A stretch of 64,000 nt of DNA from an uncultured Bacteroidales bacterium (GTDB lineage Bacteria; Bacteroidota; Bacteroidia; Bacteroidales; F082), in the NCBI GenBank assembly GCA_937902805.1, contig CALEMB010000104.1, positions 1-64,000 of the forward strand, given 5' to 3'. The notes beneath the pieces are model-generated. The model saw nothing but the letters and a program-made list of their open reading frames with translations, did not search any database and was not told where the DNA came from. The position numbers and the translations under genes are program-made. Shown here piece after piece: positions 1 through 8,339 of the stretch; the stretch's first letter is position 1, and each line of letters begins with the position of its first letter.

Positions 1-62
1 CGTATGGGGGCGAAGCCCAGCAATCCTGAAATGTTATTCGTTGTGTCGCTTTGCGTCTGACT

Positions 63-97
63 GCCGCTTCGCGTCATTGCGAGGTACGAAGCAATCT
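63..97. repeat. Dispersed TCATTGCGAG/GAAGCAATC repeat, copy 1
   Basis: A short interspersed repeat with the pattern CGCTTCGCGTCATTGCGAG ... ACGAAGCAATC. Two further copies lie at 25339-25440. It is downstream of the O-acylation operon, between its last stop codon and the window edge. Nothing else is recognisable in positions 1-110. Confidence 0.7.
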
Positions 98-110
98 AGG
101 CCAAAACCTA

Positions 111-1814
111 TTAAAACAGATCCCCGTTCCTCAGCCTTTCATTAACCACCCAGCGGGCGTCGGCCTCCAGCATTTCCTCAAAAGTCATGCCCCGCTCTTG
201 GGCTTTGTCCTCCAAGTATTTGACACTCTCGGCATTGTTGCGCCATTGGTTCTTCAGTTTCCCGACCTCAAACTCGATAATGGAAGCCGTATCCACTTGA
301 ATCTCTTGGCGCATCAAGGGGCGACCAAGCAGCACATTCTCGGCTTCTTCATCCAGAATGTCGTCGAAGAGGCGACCAGTCCTTGAGGCTTGGATGCGCA
401 AGGCGGTGCACCACTGCTTGTCGTTGGCGATGGCATTGGCCTGTTGTACCAGTTGGATGGCTTGGGTGTTACGGATCGTCGGCATGGCTTCGCCACGGAG
501 ACCGGGGATAAGCTCTGGATCGCTTCTCAGCGTCTTGACGGCGTATTTCTTCAGGCTGTCGTCACGGTGCTCGGAATAGCGCCATTGATAATGGTTTTTC
601 CAGAATGTGCTGTCGTGACTTAGACTGTCCATTACCCACGGGAGTTGTGCATCGAAGAGGCTGTCGCTGACGCAAAGGCGCAACAAGGCGTCTTCCACGA
701 AGTTGTAGGAGGACAAACCCCATTGATAGCCCGAGGAATACCAAACCACAAAGTCGGCGTTGAGGATGGAACGCAGGCGGTTGATATCGTCCAAAGGATG
801 TTTCTCTTTCTCGAAGCCCAAGAAGGCGGACTTGTTGTAGAACCAAATTTCGACATAGTCCATGAACTGTTTCCAAGGCATGTAAGTCTCCAGGTCCCAA
901 ACGAATGAGTCGCCGACGAAGAGCACCTTGGGCTTGCGGCAGCCTTCGCCGCAGTCGACGCTGATGTTGGCGCGGTATTTCGGCGAGTCGTTGCCGATGG
1001 GGAAAATGAGGTTGAGGGTCTGCTCGTCGTTCTCGCAATATGCAGTGTCGAGTTTCACCAGTCGGTCGACATGAATGTCGGGGATGCCGAAACCGTTGAG
1101 GCTGTTCATGTAGCTAAATAGGCTGTCGTAGCCATAGACCGCCGAATAGCGCCAGTGGGTGTCACGCTTCGGGAACAGCAAGAACGAGGCGGTGTCTTTC
1201 ATGCTTTGGTACCACTTGGTCATCTCCACATGGGGGAAGCCTATGGCTGTCATCAGCGAGTCGTAGTAAGCTGCCGTGTGGATGGCGTTGGCAGGGGCAG
1301 GCTGATGGTAGGGCAGGTATTCGGGATAAATCTCTGCCTTGTTGGGTGCCATAAAGCACAGAAACTCGATGTCGTAGTCTTTCAGCACATACCTGAGCTT
1401 GTTCATCATCCTGACGTTTTTCCTTGCCCATTCGCGGGCGCGGTCATAGGTCTTGTATTGGTTGATAGGCTCGATGCCGTAGTAGTCGCGGAAGGCTTCG
1501 GCATAGAACAGCCAGCCGTCCTTGCCGGGGGTGATGAAATGGCAGGTGGTCTCGTTGAAGAGACTGTAATTGATTTGGTTGTAAAACCTTATCGCCCACT
1601 CACGGAAGCCGAAGTTCTCACGGCTGTATTGCTCGATGTTGCTTTGGTATTTGCCCGAGGCGAAGTTGTTGAGGTTGAGGTCTGGATTGTCGGTGGTGAA
1701 GGTGACGCCCGCCAAAGGCTTCAACTTGAAGGGATGCCATTTTTCTTGCACGAAGATGAGCACAAACCCAATCATCGTCAGGAGACATAATATGGTGCAA
1801 ATACGGCTTTTCAT
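111..1814 (-). CDS. AlgX/AlgJ-like SGNH O-acetyltransferase, paralog with full triad
   Basis: Probable periplasmic O-acetyltransferase that would move acyl groups, delivered across the membrane by an MBOAT partner, onto a surface glycan. The 567-residue product has one N-terminal membrane segment (about 7-23), an FGFREW..RFYNQ motif (68-80), D218-T-H220-W and G-D-S303-F. These match the Asp-His and Ser of the AlgX triad in order and spacing. Among the six paralogs here it is the only one with Asp at the first position. After about residue 440 comes a helical tail with two units of the I..D..W...A...G....L..A type. ATG 1814 overlaps the upstream stop as ATGA; an earlier in-frame start would run into that gene. 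It is the last gene of the operon. The acceptor glycan is unknown. Confidence 0.8.
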   Translation of the reverse strand: MKSRICTILCLLTMIGFVLIFVQEKWHPFKLKPLAGVTFTTDNPDLNLNNFASGKYQSNIEQYSRENFGFREWAIRFYNQINYSLFNETTCHFITPGKDGWLFYAEAFRDYYGIEPINQYKTYDRAREWARKNVRMMNKLRYVLKDYDIEFLCFMAPNKAEIYPEYLPYHQPAPANAIHTAAYYDSLMTAIGFPHVEMTKWYQSMKDTASFLLFPKRDTHWRYSAVYGYDSLFSYMNSLNGFGIPDIHVDRLVKLDTAYCENDEQTLNLIFPIGNDSPKYRANISVDCGEGCRKPKVLFVGDSFVWDLETYMPWKQFMDYVEIWFYNKSAFLGFEKEKHPLDDINRLRSILNADFVVWYSSGYQWGLSSYNFVEDALLRLCVSDSLFDAQLPWVMDSLSHDSTFWKNHYQWRYSEHRDDSLKKYAVKTLRSDPELIPGLRGEAMPTIRNTQAIQLVQQANAIANDKQWCTALRIQASRTGRLFDDILDEEAENVLLGRPLMRQEIQVDTASIIEFEVGKLKNQWRNNAESVKYLEDKAQERGMTFEEMLEADARWVVNERLRNGDLF

Positions 1815-3163
1815 CTTACAAATCCTTTTGGTTCGATGTTCATGCGATAGGTGTATTCGGCGTTGTCCCACAGCGACTGCTCTACAGTGATGCCTTTCTC
1901 GTTGGCTTGTCTTTCAACGCTTTCCAGCCATTCTGGCGATGCCTTGATGCGTTCGATGATGCTTGTGATTTCTTTGTTGCGGTAGGTGACATAAAGGCTG
2001 TCGGCGGCATCGTATTGCTCGGGTTGCTTGTAGCGGAATACGTTGTCATAAGCGCTCAGGTAACGTTCCGTGAAGCCGTAAGGCCAAAGATGGTTGGTGG
2101 CCTCCGTGCATACCAACAATACAAACTCTTGGTTTTCAATTTCTTGCTTATAGTCGACGGCTTCCACGTTTTGGATGGGCGAGCGCTCGGGATAGACGGT
2201 TTTGTTATAGAACCAGAAGCCGCCGTCGGAGAAGAGGTTTTGCGGCAAGGCGACATTCCAGGCCCAGACGGTCCACCAATAGGAGTCGGAGATGGTCAGC
2301 ACCTTGGGCTTGTAGCCTTCGGTGAAACTGAACTGCGGCTGGTCGATGGTGTTGTGCTTCATGGGGAACATGAGGTTCATCATTTGGTAGAGGTCGTCGT
2401 CTTGGCTCATCAAGTAGCTGGTGTCGAAGCCCGAGATTTGGAAATGCGCCTGTGTCTGTTGTGTCTTGTCTTCCATATAGCGCACCAAGGAATCCATGGC
2501 TTGGGAGGCGGCATACACCGTCCAGTGGGCACTTAGGTTACAATAGATGGCATGGGCTTCCGTGCCTTTTCGCTCGCAGAAGTACCTATTGAAGTCCAGC
2601 ATCTCAACGCTTTGCTCGTCAAAAGCTTTCAGGTATGCTTGGTAGTTGTTGGTCTCGTGGCGCTTGGCAATGTAGTTGTCGGGAATGAGTTCGGGATAGT
2701 AGGAAGCCTTGCCCAAGACGAAGACAGGCAGCATGGTGATGCCTTTGGTGCGCAACAAGTCCTGGATGAGCTTGATTTGCCTCGTGTTGTCCTGGATTTT
2801 CTCTTCGCCGAGGTAGGTCTCGCCCGTATAGCTGATGATGTACGACTCCTCGAAGAAAGTTTTGCCGTCTTTGCCTTGCACGACGAAGCGGTTGGTGGTT
2901 TGGTCGAAAAGGCTGTAACTGGTTTGGTTGTAAAACCTGATGGCCCATTCGCGGAAGCCAAAGTTCTCACGGCTGTATTGCTCGGCATTGCTTTGGAATT
3001 GGCCCGAAGCGAAATTCTTTAAGGTAAGTTCAGGGCGTTCGGTTTCATAGGTGACACCTCCCAAAGGCTTCAGCTTGAAGGGATGCCATTTTTCTTGCAC
3101 GAATGTCAGCACGAATCCGAGCATGGTGAGTAAGCATAATATGGTGCAAGTGCTGTTTTTCAT
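1811..3163 (-). CDS. AlgX/AlgJ-like SGNH-fold protein, paralog with SAHW and SDS motifs
   Basis: Member of the same AlgX/AlgJ-like family (450 aa), with an N-terminal membrane anchor nearly identical to that of the next gene downstream (both have FVQEKWHPFKLKPL) and the FGFREW..RFYNQ motif. The catalytic Ser (S294, in I-S-D-S-Y) and His (H213, in S-A-H-W) are kept, but Ser replaces the Asp of the D-x-H-W motif. The C-terminus has one helical tail unit (SPEWLESVERQANEKGITVE), where the long paralogs have two. Its ATG directly abuts the TAA of the upstream remnant, and its stop overlaps the next start, so it is translated within the operon. The close similarity to the downstream gene suggests a recent tandem duplication. 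Acylation activity is inferred. Confidence 0.75.
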   Translation of the reverse strand: MKNSTCTILCLLTMLGFVLTFVQEKWHPFKLKPLGGVTYETERPELTLKNFASGQFQSNAEQYSRENFGFREWAIRFYNQTSYSLFDQTTNRFVVQGKDGKTFFEESYIISYTGETYLGEEKIQDNTRQIKLIQDLLRTKGITMLPVFVLGKASYYPELIPDNYIAKRHETNNYQAYLKAFDEQSVEMLDFNRYFCERKGTEAHAIYCNLSAHWTVYAASQAMDSLVRYMEDKTQQTQAHFQISGFDTSYLMSQDDDLYQMMNLMFPMKHNTIDQPQFSFTEGYKPKVLTISDSYWWTVWAWNVALPQNLFSDGGFWFYNKTVYPERSPIQNVEAVDYKQEIENQEFVLLVCTEATNHLWPYGFTERYLSAYDNVFRYKQPEQYDAADSLYVTYRNKEITSIIERIKASPEWLESVERQANEKGITVEQSLWDNAEYTYRMNIEPKGFVR

Positions 3164-3535
3164 TTATTCGGGTAAGATAACTTTACCATCACGGATTTTT
3201 TGGTCGACGGTATAGGTGGCATGGAGCGTTACGGCCTCTTCGATGGTAATGCCTCTTTTTTCGGCGTCGGCTTTCACGCTTTCCAGCCATTCTTTGTAAT
3301 TCCAAATAATTTGTTCTGTCTGCTTGATAAGGATTTCCCTGTATTCCTTTTTCCCGATTTTGGTGTCGCGCATAAGCGGATGGCCAAAGAACACGTTGTC
3401 GGTTTCCTCGTTGATGGCTTCTTGCAGGCTGACATCTTGTGCCACCATGAAATTGGAAACATTGGTCATCCATTTGGTGTCGCGCTTGATTTGGCGGCGG
3501 ATGTCTCGTTTTTTCCAATAGCTTTCTTCCAACAA
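3164..3535 (-). CDS. Detached C-terminal tail of the upstream SGNH paralog
   Basis: The first Met is at 3535, but the frame is the same as that of the upstream gene (3575-4918), and the codons in between also read through as paralog-like sequence (LAGEGIPTARN, compare LRGEAMPTIRN in the 111-1814 protein). The 123 residues align with the helical tail of the 567- and 580-residue paralogs: two units, each with an I..D..W or N..W and a G-T/I-T/F-EE turn. It has no signal peptide and no catalytic motif. The simplest reading is that it is the 3' end of a single 584-residue gene spanning 3164-4918, cut by one TAA. Separate translation or stop-codon readthrough cannot be excluded from sequence. Confidence 0.55.
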   Translation of the reverse strand: MLEESYWKKRDIRRQIKRDTKWMTNVSNFMVAQDVSLQEAINEETDNVFFGHPLMRDTKIGKKEYREILIKQTEQIIWNYKEWLESVKADAEKRGITIEEAVTLHATYTVDQKIRDGKVILPE

Positions 3536-3574
3536 CCTTGGATTGCGGGCGGTGGGGATGCCTTCGCCGGCAAG

Positions 3575-4918
3575 TTAAGGGAAGAATTTTTCAGGGTCGC
3601 CATAGATCATTTTTTTGGTATAGTTTACCAATAGTTTCTTGAAGAGTTCGTCATCGCAATTGCCGGCGATTCTCCATCGGGTCATATTATCATGGTAAAG
3701 GCTGTCCTTCACTTCATTATAGCGTGTGTTGAACCTGTCTTCTCCGATGCAGAGTTGTAATAAGGCGTCGGCGGCAAAGCCTTCGGTGTTATGGTACATT
3801 TGGCTTTCGCTGGTAAACCAAACGACGTAGTCTGCGTCAAGCAAATAATCCAAACGATCGAGTTTGGCCACACTGTCAATCAGTTTGTCCACCCCTTGGT
3901 AAGCCACTTTGTTGTAATACCAGTACTGGAAGTCGGAGAAACATTCTTTGGGAGGTATGTAGTACATCATCCAAAGATAGAAAGAATTTCCGGTGATAAG
4001 CACGGCGGGCTTGGTGGTTGTAGAGTCGCTGGTCAGCCAATATTCGCGTTCCCTATAGTCATATTTTGGCTTGTATTTGATGGGGCGCATCAGGTTCAAC
4101 TCAGATTGGTGGTCAGTAAACCTGTCGTCGCCGATGCTGCAGCTGTTCAGCCACTTGTCGCCATATTGGATTTGCGGCATTTTGATGCCTCTCTGGTGTT
4201 CCATGAAGTGGAAAAGCGTGTCGGCGGCATAGATGCAGGAGAAGTTCCAGTGGTGGCCTAAGGGTTGGAACAGATAGAACGAGCAGGTGTCTTTCATTTG
4301 GAAGAAGACTTCGGTCATGTCAAGGTAGGGTAGGTGAAGCTCGTCGAAACGTTTCGTGAAATAGTCGGCTGCTTTCAGGGTAGTGGTGTCAAAGTCGCCT
4401 CTTGGCAGCAGTTCCGAGTAGATGGTGCCTTTGCTGGGGGCGATAACGGTCATAAAAGTAACGCCGTACTGGCGCAAAATGCCGTCGACCTTGTTTAGAA
4501 GTCGTATTTCGCGCTCATAGCCCTCGCGGGCGGCATCCACGTCTTTGTACCAGTTGTACATTTCCGTACCGTAGTAGTTTTCTATGGTATGATTGTAAAA
4601 CAGCCAGTTGTCCTTGCCGCATTTGATGTAACTGACCATGCTTTTCCTGTAGAAATCCCAGCAGTATTGGTTGTAGCCTCTCACTATGGGTTCGTAAAAC
4701 CCGAAATGGGTCTGAAGGTATTTCTCAGTGCCCTTCTGATAGGTGCCGTTCTTGTATCCGTTGAAAGTGAGGTCGGGCTTGTTGACCACAGCAAAACGGC
4801 CATTCATTTTTTTGAACTCAAACGGCTTGAAGTGTTCTTGAATCATGAAAGAAAACAAGAACAACATCAAAATACCGAAGAGGATGCCGTATAATATGTT
4901 ACCGTTACCCTTTTTCAT
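3575..4918 (-). CDS. AlgX/AlgJ-like SGNH protein truncated by an in-frame TAA
   Basis: A 447-residue AlgX/AlgJ-like protein with an N-terminal membrane segment, H223 in G-H-H-W and S312 in G-N-S-F. The Asp of the D-x-H-W triad is Gly here, and the usual GDS is GNS. The open frame ends DPEKFFP-stop. In the long paralogs the matching position is DPELIPGL or HPEIIPEL, and the frame continues downstream into a matching tail. A GAA-to-TAA change would explain the stop. The ATG shares one base with the stop of the preceding MBOAT gene (TGATG), which suggests translational coupling and marks the two as partners. The catalytic region is complete, so the shortened protein could still work. Confidence 0.75.
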   Translation of the reverse strand: MKKGNGNILYGILFGILMLFLFSFMIQEHFKPFEFKKMNGRFAVVNKPDLTFNGYKNGTYQKGTEKYLQTHFGFYEPIVRGYNQYCWDFYRKSMVSYIKCGKDNWLFYNHTIENYYGTEMYNWYKDVDAAREGYEREIRLLNKVDGILRQYGVTFMTVIAPSKGTIYSELLPRGDFDTTTLKAADYFTKRFDELHLPYLDMTEVFFQMKDTCSFYLFQPLGHHWNFSCIYAADTLFHFMEHQRGIKMPQIQYGDKWLNSCSIGDDRFTDHQSELNLMRPIKYKPKYDYREREYWLTSDSTTTKPAVLITGNSFYLWMMYYIPPKECFSDFQYWYYNKVAYQGVDKLIDSVAKLDRLDYLLDADYVVWFTSESQMYHNTEGFAADALLQLCIGEDRFNTRYNEVKDSLYHDNMTRWRIAGNCDDELFKKLLVNYTKKMIYGDPEKFFP

Positions 4919-6387
4919 CAGAACCTGAAATAAATGAACGGACTAAAGCCGCTGGCGTTTAAGGCGCCGAGGCAGAAGATAAAAGCAAAAATACTGACGA
5001 TAAACGCAATGATATGTTGCCGCTTGTTGTACTCAGTGAAATAAATCTTGTCCTGCACCTTGAGGCCCAGCTTTGACAGTGTGAAAAACGAGAAGAAGGC
5101 CGCCACGAGCATGGTGACATAGAGGTGCGGGTTGTCGCCGAAATGGAACGGGGTAAAGTTGAAGGCGAAAAGGCGCTTGATGAAGAGCCACGAAAGGTCG
5201 ATGCGCTCTATGCGGAAGAAGCAGCGCGTCAACACGATGATGAGGAAGGTGAAAAACACACTCGGGATGCGTCCCAAACGCTCGTTGAATTTCTTCAAAA
5301 ACAGCTTGTCAGCGCAGATGAAGATGCCCTGCAAGGCACCATAAACCACGAAGTTCCACGCAGCACCGTGCCACAAACCGCTGATGAGGAAGCAGAACCA
5401 CAAGTTGAAGTATTTCCTCGCTTCGGTTTTCACGCGGCTACCACCCAAGGGGAAGTAGAGGTAGTTCTTGATGAACACGCTGAAGGTCTGGTGCCAACGA
5501 CGCCAAAACTCCGATATGGTGGTCGAAACATAAGGGTTGTCGAAGTTCTCGGGGAACTTGAAGCCCATCATGCGGCCGAGACCAATAGCCATGTCGGAAT
5601 AACCGGCGAAGTCGAAGTAGATTTGGAAGGTGAAGGCGAAGATGGCAATCCAGGCGGTGGTCGAGTCGATGGTGGCGATCTTGTTGGCGATGTCGGCCAG
5701 TTGTGCCGAGGTCAATACATCATAGTTCGATGGTCCTAGCACTTGGTCGACTTGGAAGCCAATGACATCGGCGATCAAGACTTTTTTGGCCAAGCCGATG
5801 ACGAAGCGGTAGAAGCCATGCAAACGGTCGGTGTATAAAGACTCGCGGTTGCGGATTTGGTCGGCGATGTCGCAATAGCGCACGATGGGACCGGCAATCA
5901 GTTGCGGGAACATGACAATGTAAAGCATGTAATCACTCAGCCGTTTCATTGGTTGGTTGACGCCTCGGTAAGTGTCCAAGGTGTAGGTCACGCTTTGGAA
6001 CGAGAAGAAGGAGATGCCGATGGGTAGCAGGATTTTGACCCATTGTAGCGGCTCGGCATGGAACCAGCCCCTTACCGCATTGATGTTCTGCATCGTGAAG
6101 TTGCCGTACTTGAAGTAGAACAGCAGCCCGATGCTGATGGCGATGCTGATGCCGCAAAGCAGTTTCTTCAGGCCAGGTTTCTCCACCTTGTTCATCCACC
6201 GCACCAAATAGAAGTTGGCGATGACGGAGACGATGAGGTGGATGATGAACTCGGGCGCACCGTAGGCGTAGAAGACCAACGAGGCCAACAGCAGGAAATA
6301 GTTGCGGACTTTCTTCGGCAGGATGAAATACACCAGAAGGAAAACCGGCAGGAAATAGAGTAGGAATACGTTGCTGCTGAATACCAT
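4918..6387 (-). CDS. MBOAT family membrane O-acyltransferase B
   Basis: Multi-pass inner-membrane acyltransferase (489 aa) of the AlgI/DltB/PatA group. It would pass acetyl from a cytoplasmic donor across the membrane to SGNH-type partners. It shows the family core: DFAGYSDMAIGLGRMMGFKF, then NPY..TTISEFWRRWHQT, then SGLWHGAAWNF with the invariant His at about residue 340. At least ten hydrophobic segments are visible. It is about 60% alike by eye to the MBOAT at 8340-9797, with the same NASGFSPFIYFRF C-terminus. It is coupled to the following SGNH gene through TGATG. Polysaccharide rather than teichoic acid acylation is inferred from the Gram-negative setting. Confidence 0.9.
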   Translation of the reverse strand: MVFSSNVFLLYFLPVFLLVYFILPKKVRNYFLLLASLVFYAYGAPEFIIHLIVSVIANFYLVRWMNKVEKPGLKKLLCGISIAISIGLLFYFKYGNFTMQNINAVRGWFHAEPLQWVKILLPIGISFFSFQSVTYTLDTYRGVNQPMKRLSDYMLYIVMFPQLIAGPIVRYCDIADQIRNRESLYTDRLHGFYRFVIGLAKKVLIADVIGFQVDQVLGPSNYDVLTSAQLADIANKIATIDSTTAWIAIFAFTFQIYFDFAGYSDMAIGLGRMMGFKFPENFDNPYVSTTISEFWRRWHQTFSVFIKNYLYFPLGGSRVKTEARKYFNLWFCFLISGLWHGAAWNFVVYGALQGIFICADKLFLKKFNERLGRIPSVFFTFLIIVLTRCFFRIERIDLSWLFIKRLFAFNFTPFHFGDNPHLYVTMLVAAFFSFFTLSKLGLKVQDKIYFTEYNKRQHIIAFIVSIFAFIFCLGALNASGFSPFIYFRF

Positions 6388-6418
6388 ATCAGTCGTTCGT
6401 TTTATGTTGCAAAATTAG

Positions 6419-8161
6419 TTATTTTTTCAATTGGAAATCAAGGGGTATGGAAATAACGGCATCAGGGTCGTCGATGAGGCGACAATGGTCGAGGCCATAT
6501 ATCTCCCTAGTCATCCAGATGGCATCATCTTCGATGGCTTTGTCAAGGGGCTTGTTTTGTTTTATGGCTTTTTCGCGAATGATTTTCATCAAGTCCTCAT
6601 GACTAGGAATCCTTTCTATGCGCTGCTGGACTTCCTCTTGGCACAGCAAGGAGAACCGTATTTCTTCGACTTGGTCTCGATAGAGTGGCTTGCCGGCCTT
6701 GAAGCGGTCCACTTCTGCATGGAGCATCTGATCCATCGTGGCGCTGCGCAAGAAAGCCTGTGCCTCCAAAGCAGCCATCCACGCGCTGTCCTTGCGGATG
6801 TCCTTGGTGACCTTGGCGTAAGGGATGTTGCTGTTTTGGGTGGTCAGGGTTTCGGCATTCAGCTCTGGAATGATTTCCGGGTGTTGGTGTAGGATGGCGA
6901 TAGCCTCTATTCGACGGATGCTGTCTGTAGAGACGGTGTGCACACCGTCTCTACCTATCGTGTCCATAATGCGGTCAATATACGCCTGCCGGATGCTGTC
7001 ATCCACACCAAGGGTGAGCATGACCGACGAAGCGAAGCCGTTGGTGCCCTTGTTCAGCTGGTTGCCCGTGGTGAACCAAACGACGTAGTCGAAATCCAAC
7101 AGTTTCTCCAGCAGGTTGAGGTCGACGACAAGCTGGGTTTCGGTCAAGTCCTCGCCCGAGTAGGCGGTGGAAAAATAGTACCAAAACTCCACGTCACTGA
7201 ACACTTCTCGCATCGGCACTCGGTTAGCCATGCCCCACATGAACGAGTTGCCAATAAACAGCACCTTGGGTTTGACGCTATTCGGCCCGCTTTCCGCCGT
7301 GACCTCCGCCGTGGGGCTGTAGCCGTTGTGTTTCCGGATGGGCAGCGACAAGTTGAGCAGCCGCTCCAATTCGTTGTCGGTGCCGTGGTTGTCGTTTTCA
7401 TGCAATGCACCGATTTTCAGCTTGGGCAGTTCAATGCCTTTCAAATCGCCCATAAAGCGGAACAAGGAATCAGCGGCATAGACGGCAGGGAAGACCCAAT
7501 GGGCGCCCGTCTGCGGAATTAAGGGATAGGGGACGGTGTCTTTCATCAATGCAAACCAGCGCGTCATGTCGATGCAAGGGAAGCCATTCTCTTGGAATCC
7601 ATCCAAAAAAACGGCGCAGGCGTTGAAGGTGGTGGTGTCGTGCTTCCTGTCAGGGAGATACTCAGGATAGACGAAGCTCTTTTCGGGAGCGATGAAGGCC
7701 AATAGCTCCACGTCGTTTTCCTTGAGGATGTCGCGCGCCCGACACATGTATTTCACCTCACGTTCAAAGGTGCTTTTGGCCTCTTCAATCGATGGCTGCC
7801 AGTTCAACAGCTCGGTGCCGTAATAGTCGCTGACGCCTTCGGGGGTGTAGAGCCAGCCTTGTTTGCCAGCCATCACGTCGTGGGCGTAGGTTTTCTTGTA
7901 ACAGCTCCAAAGATATTGGTTGTAAAGCCGAATGACAGGCTCACGGAAGCCGAAATGCTCGCCCAAATAAGCCTCTTCCTGCTTGGCATAGTCACCTGAA
8001 CGATAGGCCTCAAGGTTGAAGTCGGGCTTCTCTGTTTCAATGGTCACGCCGTACAAAGGCTTCAATGGGATGTGCAGGACATGGGCTTGCAGCATAGGCA
8101 GGAAGAGCAACACCATCAAGATGGTGAAGAGAATAATGTCGTATGTGGGCTTTTTTCTCAT
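6419..8161 (-). CDS. AlgX/AlgJ-like SGNH protein, long form
   Basis: A 580-residue AlgX/AlgJ-like protein between the two MBOAT genes. The ATG at 8161 was chosen; an in-frame TTG at 8176 would add five residues. It has an N-terminal membrane segment (about 9-27), GFREP..RLYNQYLW, H221 in G-A-H-W and S306 in G-N-S-F; the triad Asp position is Gly. The tail after about residue 430 carries two helical units (DIRKDSAWMAALEAQAF and IIREKAIKQNKPLDKAIEDD). A 30-bp palindrome (6926-6955) is inserted in frame at the start of the tail and adds GRDGVHTVST. The paralogs lack this peptide, so it probably sits in a linker. Confidence 0.8.
   Translation of the reverse strand: MRKKPTYDIILFTILMVLLFLPMLQAHVLHIPLKPLYGVTIETEKPDFNLEAYRSGDYAKQEEAYLGEHFGFREPVIRLYNQYLWSCYKKTYAHDVMAGKQGWLYTPEGVSDYYGTELLNWQPSIEEAKSTFEREVKYMCRARDILKENDVELLAFIAPEKSFVYPEYLPDRKHDTTTFNACAVFLDGFQENGFPCIDMTRWFALMKDTVPYPLIPQTGAHWVFPAVYAADSLFRFMGDLKGIELPKLKIGALHENDNHGTDNELERLLNLSLPIRKHNGYSPTAEVTAESGPNSVKPKVLFIGNSFMWGMANRVPMREVFSDVEFWYYFSTAYSGEDLTETQLVVDLNLLEKLLDFDYVVWFTTGNQLNKGTNGFASSVMLTLGVDDSIRQAYIDRIMDTIGRDGVHTVSTDSIRRIEAIAILHQHPEIIPELNAETLTTQNSNIPYAKVTKDIRKDSAWMAALEAQAFLRSATMDQMLHAEVDRFKAGKPLYRDQVEEIRFSLLCQEEVQQRIERIPSHEDLMKIIREKAIKQNKPLDKAIEDDAIWMTREIYGLDHCRLIDDPDAVISIPLDFQLKK
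6926..6955. repeat. 30-bp GTAGAGACG...CGTCTCTAC palindrome inside a CDS
   Basis: Near-perfect palindrome with arms GTAGAGACGGTGTG and CACACCGTCTCTAC (6927-6954). The same sequence recurs at 13833-13860 and 25238-25265. Here it lies in frame inside the SGNH gene and encodes GRDGVHTVST. Confidence 0.9.
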
Positions 8162-8188
8162 GCTCTTACTGTTCAATAGAACACCAAA

Positions 8189-8277
8189 CCGTCATTGCGG
8201 GCTTGACCCGCAATCTCCAAAACGCAAGGTTAATCCTTCTTGCGCAGGAGATGGCGGATCCTTGTCCGCCATGACGG
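8189..8277. repeat. REP-like imperfect palindrome of about 88 bp, copy 1
   Basis: An intergenic element that begins CCGTCATTGCGGG and ends CCGCCATGACGG. It has two nested hairpins (GCGGGCTTGACCCGC and GGCGGATCCTTGTCCGCC) joined by a variable arm with a TTGCG/CGCAA stem. Related copies are at 39306-39392 and 47622-47710. It fills most of the gap between the MBOAT at 8340-9797 and the SGNH gene that follows it in transcription order. Confidence 0.85.
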
Positions 8278-8339
8278 AAAAAGGGTATAGGTAAACAATC
8301 CCAGATCAAAGGTCTTATATGCAATCGTATGTGCATGTT

